NCBI GenBank assembly: GCA_047972145.1
Contig: JBKEAI010000161.1
Span: 1 to 17,985 of the forward strand
Reading direction: 5' to 3'
Source of the DNA: JAMLGJ01 sp047972145
Lineage (GTDB): Bacteria; Actinomycetota; Acidimicrobiia; Acidimicrobiales; Microtrichaceae
DNA length: 17,985 bases
Shown here: one piece after another, positions 6,865 through 12,715 of the stretch
How positions within the stretch are numbered: position 1 is the first letter of the stretch
How the letters are laid out: every line of letters starts with the position of its first letter
Position numbers and translations under genes: made by a program
The notes under the pieces: model-generated
Databases searched by the model: none
Seen by the model: the letters and a program-made list of their open reading frames with translations, nothing else
Told to the model about the DNA's origin: nothing

Positions 6865-8474
6865 CTACAGCACACACTGCACTGGCGCTCATCGGCGCAC
6901 GGCTGCGCACCAACACTGACTCCGACGCGGGAGCGACAGCGCTGCTCATCTCGGATGGTCGGATCGTGAAGATCGGCAGCGACGAGCAGATTCTGCGCGC
7001 TGCCGACGCGGCGGGGGTGAGGGCGCGAGATCTGGGAGGGGCTACTGTCACTCCGGGGCTCTTCGACTCGCATACGCACCCCAACTGGGCGGCCGACGTG
7101 ACCGCGGGAGTGGACCTCGGCGGACTCGATTCGATCGAGCGCATACGCGAGGCGATCTCTGCCGAGCATCGGCGCCTGCCGCAGGGCGCCTGGCTGAGGG
7201 GATGGAACCTCGAGTACGAGCCGTTCGAGCATTCCGGCATGCTTGGAGCGCTGCTCGAGGATGTGGCGCCTGGCCGTCCGGTCGCCCTCATCTGCTACGA
7301 CCTGCACACCGCGCTCGCCACCGCTCCGGCGCTCGCTGCAGCAGGCATTGTCGGGGCCAGGAACTTCGATGACTCGAGCGAGATCGTGATAGACGACCGA
7401 GGCGTGCCGACCGGGGAGCTTCGGGAGCCGACCGCCTACAAGCTGCTCTTCGACGCGGCCCCGAAGGCGTCTCTTGAAGCGAGACGGGACGCACTGCGAG
7501 ACATGTTCCGCAAGCTCGCCGCGGTGGGCCTGACCGGCGGGGCGATTATGGACGGCGACGAACCGACCGTTGAGTTGCTAGGCGAGCTTGAGGCGCGCGG
7601 GGAGCTCGATCACCGCGTGACCGTACATCACTGGCACGCGGTGGGCGACAGCGACGAAGATATGTCGCGCGTGATCGCCCGAAAAGGTCGGAGTGGTCGG
7701 CTCTGGGATACCAACGCCATTAAGCTCTTTAGCGACGGCGTGATCGACACTGGCACCGCATGGCTGCACGAGACCGACAGCAGAGGCGACGGCCTAGCGG
7801 CGTTCTGGCCCTCGTGGGAGCGCTTTAACGAAGTCGTGCGCGCCTACCATGATGCAGGCATGCTGATTGCGACGCACGCGGTCGGCGATTATGCGGTGAA
7901 TAGGGTGCTCGAGGTGTATTCGGTGCTGCCGGAGCGGCCCGGCTTGCCGTCCCACACCATCGAGCACCTCGAGGTGCTCTCGGACGCCGAGGTCAAAGCG
8001 CTTCGCGGCAGCGGCATCACCGCCTCGATGCAGCCGCTGCACATGCAGTGGCGAGAGGCAGACGGGGGCGACAACTGGGCCGTTCGTCTCGGCGGCGATC
8101 GAGCGGCGACGGGATACCGCGTGCGCGACGTGCTCGACGCGGGGGTGCGGTTGACCCTCGGCTCAGACTGGCCCGTCGCCCAGTACGACCCGCGCCTCGG
8201 TATGGCGTGGGCGCGAGGACGCCACACCCCCGGCGAGAGCTCAGCGCATGTTTTCGAGCCGGAGCAGCGGCTCACGGGCGAGGAGGCGCTGCTTGCCTAC
8301 ACTCTCTGGCCCGCGCAAGCCCGAGGGCACGAGTCGCGGGGCGTGCTTGAGGTCGACGCCGTCGCCGACCTCACCGTCTGGGGCAGCGACCCTGTCGAGG
8401 CGAGCCCTGATGAGCTGCCATCGGTGCCGATTGTGATGACGGTGGTCGATGGGAGGGTAGTCCACGAGGCGTGA
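6861..8474 (+). CDS. Amidohydrolase family protein, YtcJ/Amidohydro_3 type (copy 2)
   Basis: A 537-residue paralogue of the amidohydrolase across the divergent gap. The metal-site motifs are more canonical here: TPGLFDSHTHP (His71, His73), IKLFSDGV with Lys288, THAVGDYA (His339), HTIEHLEVL (Glu368, His369) and TLGSDWPVAQYDPR (Asp435). The C-terminal LEVDAVADLTVWGSDPVEASPDELPS resembles the equivalent tail of copy 1. The start ATG overlaps the tetR stop by 4 nt. Having two diverged hydrolases under one regulator suggests two steps in one pathway, or two related substrates, rather than redundancy. No signal peptide is seen, so it should be cytoplasmic, downstream of the permease. The substrate is not predictable from sequence alone. 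Confidence 0.9.
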   Translation: MTTAHTALALIGARLRTNTDSDAGATALLISDGRIVKIGSDEQILRAADAAGVRARDLGGATVTPGLFDSHTHPNWAADVTAGVDLGGLDSIERIREAISAEHRRLPQGAWLRGWNLEYEPFEHSGMLGALLEDVAPGRPVALICYDLHTALATAPALAAAGIVGARNFDDSSEIVIDDRGVPTGELREPTAYKLLFDAAPKASLEARRDALRDMFRKLAAVGLTGGAIMDGDEPTVELLGELEARGELDHRVTVHHWHAVGDSDEDMSRVIARKGRSGRLWDTNAIKLFSDGVIDTGTAWLHETDSRGDGLAAFWPSWERFNEVVRAYHDAGMLIATHAVGDYAVNRVLEVYSVLPERPGLPSHTIEHLEVLSDAEVKALRGSGITASMQPLHMQWREADGGDNWAVRLGGDRAATGYRVRDVLDAGVRLTLGSDWPVAQYDPRLGMAWARGRHTPGESSAHVFEPEQRLTGEEALLAYTLWPAQARGHESRGVLEVDAVADLTVWGSDPVEASPDELPSVPIVMTVVDGRVVHEA

Positions 8475-8585
8475 TCCTTGCTTCCCGTGCGGCATCGCCC
8501 CGACGATGTCGAGCACCTGCGCTGACGCCTACCCCCACCCGTTCGCCGAGCGCAGCCGCGTCAGTTCGCACCTAGTTGTACCCGG

Positions 8586-8791
8586 TCAGGACGTTGGTTC
8601 CAGTCGACTGATCGGTGGGAGACCATCCAGGGCTGAGTGGCAGCGTCCAGTGGTGTAGAACTCGAGCCAGGGTGCAAGCGCAGCAGCACGTTCCGTGTTC
8701 GTGGCATAGGGTCACCGATAGGCCCACTCGGTTTGCAGCGTGCGGTTGAAGCGTTCGACTTTCCTGTTCTGCCAGGGGCAGTGAGGGCGGA
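8586..8791 (-). pseudogene. Truncated IS481-type transposase remnant (C-terminal end)
   Basis: Read leftward in one frame from 8789 to the stop at 8586-8588, the peptide contains RKVERFNRTLQTEWAYR, an internal TGA stop (8712-8714), then PYATNTERAAALAPWLEFY and CHSALDGLPPISRLEPTS. This is the familiar C-terminal end of IS481-family transposases (NGKVERFNRTL... HSALGGLPPxSR), including the catalytic-region Glu. The upstream part is missing: the match stops where the IS3-family left terminal repeat begins. It is therefore doubly broken, by truncation and by a nonsense codon. The stretch 8475-8585 before it holds nothing I can name. Confidence 0.8.
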
Positions 8792-8817
8792 GGGTCTGCT
8801 GAGGGTTTGCTTGAGTC
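8792..8817 (+). repeat. Left terminal inverted repeat (IRL) of the IS3-family element
   Basis: Matches the reverse complement of 10047-10072 at 24 of 26 positions, beginning GGGTCTGCTGA and ending TTTGCTTGAGTC in both copies. Confidence 0.88.
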
Positions 8818-8862
8818 CAAGTCTGCTTCGATCTAACGGTCGGAGCTGGAAGGATGGCAATC

Positions 8863-9153
8863 ATGCCGGTCAAGTACAGAGAAGAGTTCTAGCGTGACGC
8901 TGTCGGGCTCGTGGAGTCTGGAATCTCGCAGAAACAAGTGTGCCGAGACCTGGGGATCTCAAAGTCAGCGCTCAGTGCCTGGATTCAAGACGCAAGATTT
9001 CAATCCCATGGGCTCACCCCATCGAAGGATCCCGTCGAGCAGCGTGAGATGCGGCAAGCTTTGAAGCGCATCCGGGAGCTCGAGATGGAAAACGAAGTGC
9101 TCAGGCGTGCGGCCGCGTATCTCTCTCAGGCGCACATCACGCCCCCAAAATGA
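8863..9153 (+). pseudogene. IS3-family orfA, interrupted by an amber codon
   Basis: The frame encodes MPVKYREEF, then TAG (8890-8892), then RDAVGLVESG, followed by a helix-turn-helix (KQVCRDLGISKSALSAWIQ) and a leucine-zipper-like segment (ALKRIRELEMENEVLRRAAAYL), the standard layout of IS3 OrfA. In relatives the tenth codon is usually Lys or Gln, so a CAG-to-TAG change is the simplest cause. A GGAAGGA ribosome site precedes the ATG at a good distance; an alternative in-frame ATG lies at 8854. A shorter product could start at the GTG at 8911, which keeps the helix-turn-helix, so some activity may remain. The stop overlaps the orfB start. Confidence 0.85.
9144..9150 (+). other. Programmed -1 frameshift site, CCCAAAA
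   Basis: CCCAAAA fits the X XXY YYZ slippery heptamer. It is in the right phase: zero-frame codons CCA AAA are followed directly by the orfA TGA stop. A -1 slip reads straight into orfB (ATG ATC TAC). IS3-family elements make their OrfAB transposase this way. I did not identify a downstream stimulatory structure. Confidence 0.75.
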
Positions 9154-10037
9154 TCTACCCGCTCGTTCAGGAGCTGGCTGCGACGGGTGCCCGTATCAGG
9201 GTGCCGGTCGCGGTGACGTGCCGGGTGCTCGGGTTCAGTGAGCAGGCCTACTACCAGTGGGTTAAACAGCCCCGATCTGCACGTGAGATCGAAGAAGCGC
9301 ATCTGATTGGTGTGCTCCGAGAGCTCCACGAGGATGATCCCGAGTTCGGGTACCGGTTCCTCGCTGACGAACTCCAAGAACTCGGCTACCAGGTGTCGGA
9401 ACGGCGGGTGTGGCGGCTCTGCCACGTCGCCGGTATCCGGTCAGTGATTACCAAGCGCAGAGGGCGTTACCGGAAAGCTTTGCCGCTAGTGCATGATGAT
9501 CTCGTCCAGCGTGATTTCACGGCTGAGGGGCCAAATCAATGCTGGCTGACCGATACCACCGAGCATCAGACCGCTCGTGAGGGCAAGCTCTATCTCTGCG
9601 CAATCAAAGATGTGTGGTCGAACCGGATTGTCGGTTACTCGATCGATGACCGGATGAAAGCTTCTCTTGCGGTCAGAGCGTTAGAGAATGCGGTTATCCA
9701 GCGTGGGAACCCGGTAAACGTGGTGGTCCATTCGGACCGGGGCTCGCAATTCGGGTCGAAGAAATTCCGTCGGGCGTTGAGATGCCACAAGTTGCTGGGC
9801 TCGATGGGGCGTGTGGGTGCCGCAGGTGATAACGCAGCCATGGAATCGTTCTTCAGTTTGTTGCAGAAGAACGTGCTCGATCGGCAGTCATGGGCGACGA
9901 GGCAAGAGCTGAGGCTCGCGATGGTGGCCTGGATCGAGGGGAAGTATCACCGCAAGCGTTGGCAGTGTGGGTTGGGGTGGCTGACGCCGGTCGAGTTTGA
10001 GGCGATAGTGATGGATGCTGTCGAGTTGGCAGCTTAA
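9150..10037 (+). CDS. IS3-family transposase OrfB (DDE integrase core)
   Basis: A 295-residue catalytic half of an IS3-family transposase. An N-terminal HTH_21-like region (HLIGVLRELHEDDPEFGYRFL, 51-71) precedes the rve integrase core. The catalytic triad reads CWLTDTT (Asp135), VVHSDRGSQF (Asp196) and NAAMESFF (Glu232). The last two acidic residues are separated by 35 residues, the DD(35)E spacing expected for this family. C-terminal motifs YHRKRWQCGLGWLTPVEFE are also typical. It overlaps orfA as ATGA and would normally be expressed as an OrfAB fusion by -1 frameshifting. OrfB is intact, so any loss of mobility would come from the amber codon in orfA. Confidence 0.95.
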   Translation: MIYPLVQELAATGARIRVPVAVTCRVLGFSEQAYYQWVKQPRSAREIEEAHLIGVLRELHEDDPEFGYRFLADELQELGYQVSERRVWRLCHVAGIRSVITKRRGRYRKALPLVHDDLVQRDFTAEGPNQCWLTDTTEHQTAREGKLYLCAIKDVWSNRIVGYSIDDRMKASLAVRALENAVIQRGNPVNVVVHSDRGSQFGSKKFRRALRCHKLLGSMGRVGAAGDNAAMESFFSLLQKNVLDRQSWATRQELRLAMVAWIEGKYHRKRWQCGLGWLTPVEFEAIVMDAVELAA

Positions 10038-10046
10038 GAACACTCC

Positions 10047-10072
10047 GACTCAAGCAAAGCTTCAGCAGACCC
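10047..10072 (-). repeat. Right terminal inverted repeat (IRR) of the IS3-family element
   Basis: Partner of the left repeat at 8792-8817; 24 of 26 positions match. It begins 9 nt after the orfB stop. Outside it the sequence changes at once to an IS630-type transposase tail. Confidence 0.88.
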
Positions 10073-10354
10073 CTGGGCCTGCATCCTCGGTTCCACCTGC
10101 ACTTCACCCCGACCTCGTCATCCTGGCTGAACCTCGTCGAACGATGGTTCAGGGAACTCACCGACAAAGCCCTCCGGCGAGGCATCTTCAAAAGCGTTCC
10201 GGATCTCATCACCGCAATCGAGGACTACCTCGACGCACACAACGACCAACCCCGACCACTGGTCTGGGCTGCCTCAGCCGACTCCGTCCTGGAGAAAGTC
10301 AGCCGCGGCCGCGTCGCCCTCAACCAGGCAACCAAAACCGGGACGCACCACTAG
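10073..10354 (+). pseudogene. Truncated IS630-type transposase remnant (C-terminal end)
   Basis: An uninterrupted frame of about 90 codons gives HPRFHLHFTPTSSSWLNLVE, then RWFRELTDKALRRG, IFKSVPDLITAIEDYLDAHN and a basic tail ending TGTHH. This is the C-terminal end of IS630-family DDE transposases, including the Glu of WLNLVER. Everything upstream is missing and the frame begins at the edge of the IS3 element, without a start codon. The stop codon (10352-10354) shares bases with the purU stop on the other strand, so the old element ended right against purU. Confidence 0.85.
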
Positions 10355-11229
10355 CGGAAGATGATGGTGCGATCCCCGTCGAGCAGCACCCGGTTCTCAG
10401 CGAACCAGCCGACGGCGCGGCGCAGCACCCGAGCCTCCTCATCCTGGCCCAGCTGCTGCAACTGCTCGGGCGTGAACGAGTGGTCGACCCGCACGACGTC
10501 CTGTTCGATGATCGGCCCTTCGTCGAGGTCGGTGGTGACGAAGTGTGCCGTCGCACCGATCAGCTTGACGCCGCGACCGTGCGCCTGACGATAGGGGTTC
10601 GCCCCCTTGAAGCCGGGCAGGAACGAGTGATGGATGTTGATCGCGCGGCCCGCAAGCGCCTTGCACAGGCCGGGCGACAAGATCTGCATATAGCGCGCGA
10701 GCACGACCAGTTCGACGGCCTCGGCCTCGACGATCTCGAGCACGCGACGCTCGAAGTCAGCCTTGTCTTCGGGGCCCGCGATCGGACGGTGCTCGAAGGG
10801 CACCCCGTAGAAGTCGGCCATGTCGCGCATGGTCTCGTGGTTCGAGAGGACGAGCGGCACCTCGATGGGCAGCTGCCCGCCGCGCTGACGGTAGAGCAGG
10901 TCGTTGACGCAGTGCGTCGCGGTCGAGGCGAGGATCAGCGTGCGCACCGGGCGCCCCGCCCGGTCGAGGCGCCAGTTCATGCTGTAGCGCCTCGTCACGG
11001 GCTCGAGGGTGCTCGTGAATCGATCCTCGAATGTCTCGGGCTGGGAGACCGCGGAGACCTGCAGCCGCATGAAGAAGCGGCCGGTGTCGGTGCTTGCGAA
11101 CTGCTGGCTCTCTTCGATGTTTCCGCCCGCCGCGATGATCGCGCCGCTGATCGCGTGCACGATGCCGGGGCCGTCGATGCATGAGAGGGTCAGCACCCAC
11201 TGGGTGTCTTCATTCGCCGCTGTAGTCAC
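10351..11229 (-). CDS. purU: Formyltetrahydrofolate deformylase
   Basis: A 292-residue enzyme that hydrolyses 10-formyl-THF to formate and THF, balancing the C1-folate pool and supplying formate. The N-terminal ACT domain (about 10-85, WVLTLSCIDGPGIVHAISG) is the regulatory part that responds to Met and Gly in E. coli PurU. The C-terminal formyltransferase-like domain has the Asn-His-Asp catalytic set in INIHHSFLPGFKGANPY (Asn198, His200) and GATAHFVTTDLDEGPI (Asp236). Full length is present. The GTG at 11229 is chosen because the protein then begins at the usual place before the ACT domain and a TACCCT hexamer lies 6 nt upstream; there is no Shine-Dalgarno sequence. It is divergent from a membrane-protein gene and lies near glyA-folD, so folate C1 genes are clustered here. 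Confidence 0.95.
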   Translation of the reverse strand: MTTAANEDTQWVLTLSCIDGPGIVHAISGAIIAAGGNIEESQQFASTDTGRFFMRLQVSAVSQPETFEDRFTSTLEPVTRRYSMNWRLDRAGRPVRTLILASTATHCVNDLLYRQRGGQLPIEVPLVLSNHETMRDMADFYGVPFEHRPIAGPEDKADFERRVLEIVEAEAVELVVLARYMQILSPGLCKALAGRAINIHHSFLPGFKGANPYRQAHGRGVKLIGATAHFVTTDLDEGPIIEQDVVRVDHSFTPEQLQQLGQDEEARVLRRAVGWFAENRVLLDGDRTIIFR

Positions 11230-11235
11230 GATGCA

Positions 11236-11241
11236 AGGGTA
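11236..11241 (-). promoter_or_regulatory. Putative -10 box for leaderless purU mRNA
   Basis: On the minus strand TACCCT is followed by 6 nt (TGCATC) and then the GTG start. No ribosome-binding sequence is present. A CGAAA lies 17 nt upstream of the hexamer, at a place similar to the CGAAA upstream of accD. Confidence 0.45.
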
Positions 11242-11280
11242 GCCGATGCGGATGATGCTTTCGCAGCACGGCCTTCTGCG

Positions 11281-11286
11281 TAGGCT
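11281..11286 (+). promoter_or_regulatory. Putative -10 box for leaderless membrane-protein mRNA
   Basis: TAGGCT is followed by 7 nt and then the ATG at 11294. A GGAG also lies in those 7 nt but only 2 nt from the ATG, closer than usual. The divergent purU hexamer is 40 bp away, so the two promoters would share their upstream DNA. Confidence 0.45.
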
Positions 11287-11293
11287 TGGAGCC

Positions 11294-12544
11294 ATGCGCG
11301 AGTTCTTCTGGAGGGCGTGGCCGTGGACAGCCTGGCTGCTGCCCGGCGCCTTGCTTGTGGTGAAATTCGCTTCGGGGGCGGGCGGCTGGGAGATGCTCTT
11401 CGCTCTCATAGCGGCACCCGTGCTGATCCCGCTCGCCGGCGTGCTTGGCCTGACCCCGCGCTTCGTGCTGCGCAAGCGGGGGCACGGTTCGGTGCCGATC
11501 CCGGTCGCGGTGCTCATGATCGTGCACTGGTGGGCCGTGGCGCTGTGGCTCTTCTCGATGCCGGGATCAGGCGACAGCGGCTCGCTGCCCTCGATGCTGG
11601 CCGAGGGCTTCTCCTCGGTGAACGAGCGCTACTCGATGACATTCTTCGGCATCTCGTTCCTGCTGATCCCGGTGAGCTATCTCGCTGCGCTCGTGTGCGC
11701 CTTCGCCCTGCGACCGCAGGCTCCCGGCGAGAGCGCCGAAGGAAGGGCCTCGGGGCGGCGCGCCACGATCTCGGTGTGGGCGGCGTTCGCGGCGACGCCG
11801 CTGCTCGTGGCCGGGCTCACCGGGGCGCTCGACTTGGCCGCCGCGCACGGCGAGCTCGACTTCGCCGGCAACCAGGAGGCGCAGGTGCAGCGCCTCTCGG
11901 TCGCCGAGGTGCGCGAGCTGCACATGCAGCGCTGGAACGAGGCCCAGCGCGTGCTGCAGCCGGTGCGGGAGGCGGTCGCACAGGAGGGGTGGGAGTTCAG
12001 CGGCCCGAGCGGCGCATCGGAGAACGTGGGCCCCGTGCGCCCGACCCTTTACCGCATCGAGGCGAGCTGGAGCCTGCAGATGCCGGCCTCGCCGGAGGCG
12101 CTGCGAGAGGCGGGGACGCCCGATCCGGAGGACCCGCGAACGATACCGGAGTCGGTCGAGCAGGCGAGGCTGAGCGGCGAGCTGCTGAACGACGTGCTGA
12201 CGGCGCAGGGCTGGACCGAGCACGTCTTCGAGCGCACCTGGGACGACCCGTGCCGCGCCGACTGGATGCACGCCTTCTGCGTTGTGGTCGAGAACGCCGA
12301 TGGGTACACGCTGCACGCGCAGGCGATGCCGGTCGAGGCGAGCGGCGATGCCGAGCAACCCGCTGATCCGGGTGCGACTGTCTACCTCGCGCTCTCGAGC
12401 CCGGGGTACTGGCTCGAGGGCGTGGACGCGGACTGGTACGAGGCCCGACGGGAGGACGGAGGCGATTTTGTCTTCTGGATGGAGGACCTGCCCCCGTTTG
12501 CCGCGGACGAGTGGCCGGAGCTCATCGAGATCGAGATCAGCTGA
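11294..12544 (+). CDS. Unrecognised membrane protein with C-terminal extracytoplasmic-type domain
   Basis: A 416-residue protein whose family I do not recognise. The first 185 residues hold about five hydrophobic segments (roughly 11-27, 33-52, 69-88, 114-138 and 160-182), with basic linkers RKRG and GRRA. The last 230 residues are soluble and acidic, with a helical stretch LSVAEVRELHMQRWNEAQRVLQ, two cysteines in DDPCRADWMHAFCVVVEN that could form a disulfide, and a tryptophan-rich end (GYWLEGVDADWYEARRED). The ATG start is supported by the -10-like hexamer just upstream. It lies between purU and the riboswitch of glyA-folD. No link to folate metabolism can be seen, so its place there may be incidental. 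Confidence 0.75.
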   Translation: MREFFWRAWPWTAWLLPGALLVVKFASGAGGWEMLFALIAAPVLIPLAGVLGLTPRFVLRKRGHGSVPIPVAVLMIVHWWAVALWLFSMPGSGDSGSLPSMLAEGFSSVNERYSMTFFGISFLLIPVSYLAALVCAFALRPQAPGESAEGRASGRRATISVWAAFAATPLLVAGLTGALDLAAAHGELDFAGNQEAQVQRLSVAEVRELHMQRWNEAQRVLQPVREAVAQEGWEFSGPSGASENVGPVRPTLYRIEASWSLQMPASPEALREAGTPDPEDPRTIPESVEQARLSGELLNDVLTAQGWTEHVFERTWDDPCRADWMHAFCVVVENADGYTLHAQAMPVEASGDAEQPADPGATVYLALSSPGYWLEGVDADWYEARREDGGDFVFWMEDLPPFAADEWPELIEIEIS

Positions 12545-12559
12545 GGCGGCCCGGCGCCT

Positions 12560-12595
12560 GGGACCCATTGGTAAGCGCTCGGGATTCATTGGTAA
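12560..12595 (+). repeat. Tandem 15-bp repeat, 21-bp period, before the riboswitch
   Basis: GGGACCCATTGGTAA (12560-12574) and GGGATTCATTGGTAA (12581-12595) match at 13 of 15 positions. The 21-bp period is two helical turns, so both copies face the same side of the DNA. They overlap the likely glyA promoter and could be a pair of activator or repressor sites. Confidence 0.6.
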
Positions 12596-12598
12596 ACT
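12568..12598 (+). promoter_or_regulatory. Putative glyA-folD promoter
   Basis: TTGGTA (12568-12573) and TAAACT (12593-12598) resemble -35 and -10 boxes, with a somewhat long 19-bp spacer. Initiation about 7 nt downstream would begin the RNA at about 12605, exactly where the first riboswitch helix starts. Confidence 0.45.
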
Positions 12599-12604
12599 GC
12601 TGAG

Positions 12605-12677
12605 CGTCGTGACTGGCGTACAGGTGGGACACCACCGGGAAACGACACTTCTTCAATCGGCCGCTCGCCTGGGTCAC
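12605..12677 (+). promoter_or_regulatory. ZTP (pfl motif) riboswitch upstream of glyA-folD
   Basis: The aptamer matches the pfl/ZTP consensus. Helix P1 is formed by GTCGT (12606-12610) and ACGAC (12642-12646). The conserved GACTGGCG (12611-12618) follows. Helix P2 is GGTGG (12623-12627) with CCACC (12632-12636). After a short linker comes the conserved 3' subdomain CCGCTCGCCTGGGTCAC (12661-12677). This class binds ZTP and its monophosphate ZMP (AICAR), which build up when 10-formyl-THF is scarce, and turns on folate C1 genes. glyA and folD are classic targets of the class, so sequence and context agree. No strong T-run terminator follows, so control is probably at translation. Confidence 0.9.
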
Positions 12678-12681
12678 AGAT

Positions 12682-12710
12682 TCTCAACCCTCTTTTGCAG
12701 TGTTAGGAGA
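12682..12710 (+). promoter_or_regulatory. Possible riboswitch expression platform over the glyA ribosome site
   Basis: TCTCAAC (12682-12688) can pair with GTT and GAGA (12702-12710), with a two-base bulge, covering part of the AGGAG at 12705-12709 that precedes the GTG. Such a stem could hide the ribosome site when ZTP is absent. It is short and not certain. Confidence 0.3.
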
Positions 12711-12715
12711 CGCAC

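Larger units (their letters stand above)
8792..10072 (+). mobile_element. IS3-family insertion sequence, about 1.28 kb
   Basis: The element carries overlapping orfA and orfB of the IS3 family between imperfect terminal inverted repeats. The length fits the family. The orfA reading frame has an amber codon near its start, while orfB looks complete. No 3-4 bp direct repeat is seen immediately outside the repeats (GGA on the left, CTG on the right), and the flanks belong to two different transposase remnants, so the original insertion site has been rearranged. The exact outer ends are uncertain by a few bases. Confidence 0.88.

Noticed and set aside
8505..8527. Similarity of GTCGAGCACCTGCGCT to the birA end (GTCGAGCATCTGCGCT at 2842-2857)
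   Set aside because: A single 16-base near-match of common high-GC codons with no extension on either side; probably chance.
8795..8830. Continuation of the IS481 remnant as LGLKQTLSRP in another frame
   Set aside because: These bases belong to the IS3 terminal repeat, which is present again at the right end, so the resemblance is accidental.
10015..11184. 389-codon plus-strand open frame
   Set aside because: It runs antisense to purU and out of frame across the IS630 remnant. Its composition is a shadow of the GC-rich purU codons.
11317..12366. 349-codon open frame overlapping the membrane-protein gene
   Set aside because: Its Arg/Ala/Gly-rich sequence without structure is a GC shadow. 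The other frame has real membrane helices and a proper start.
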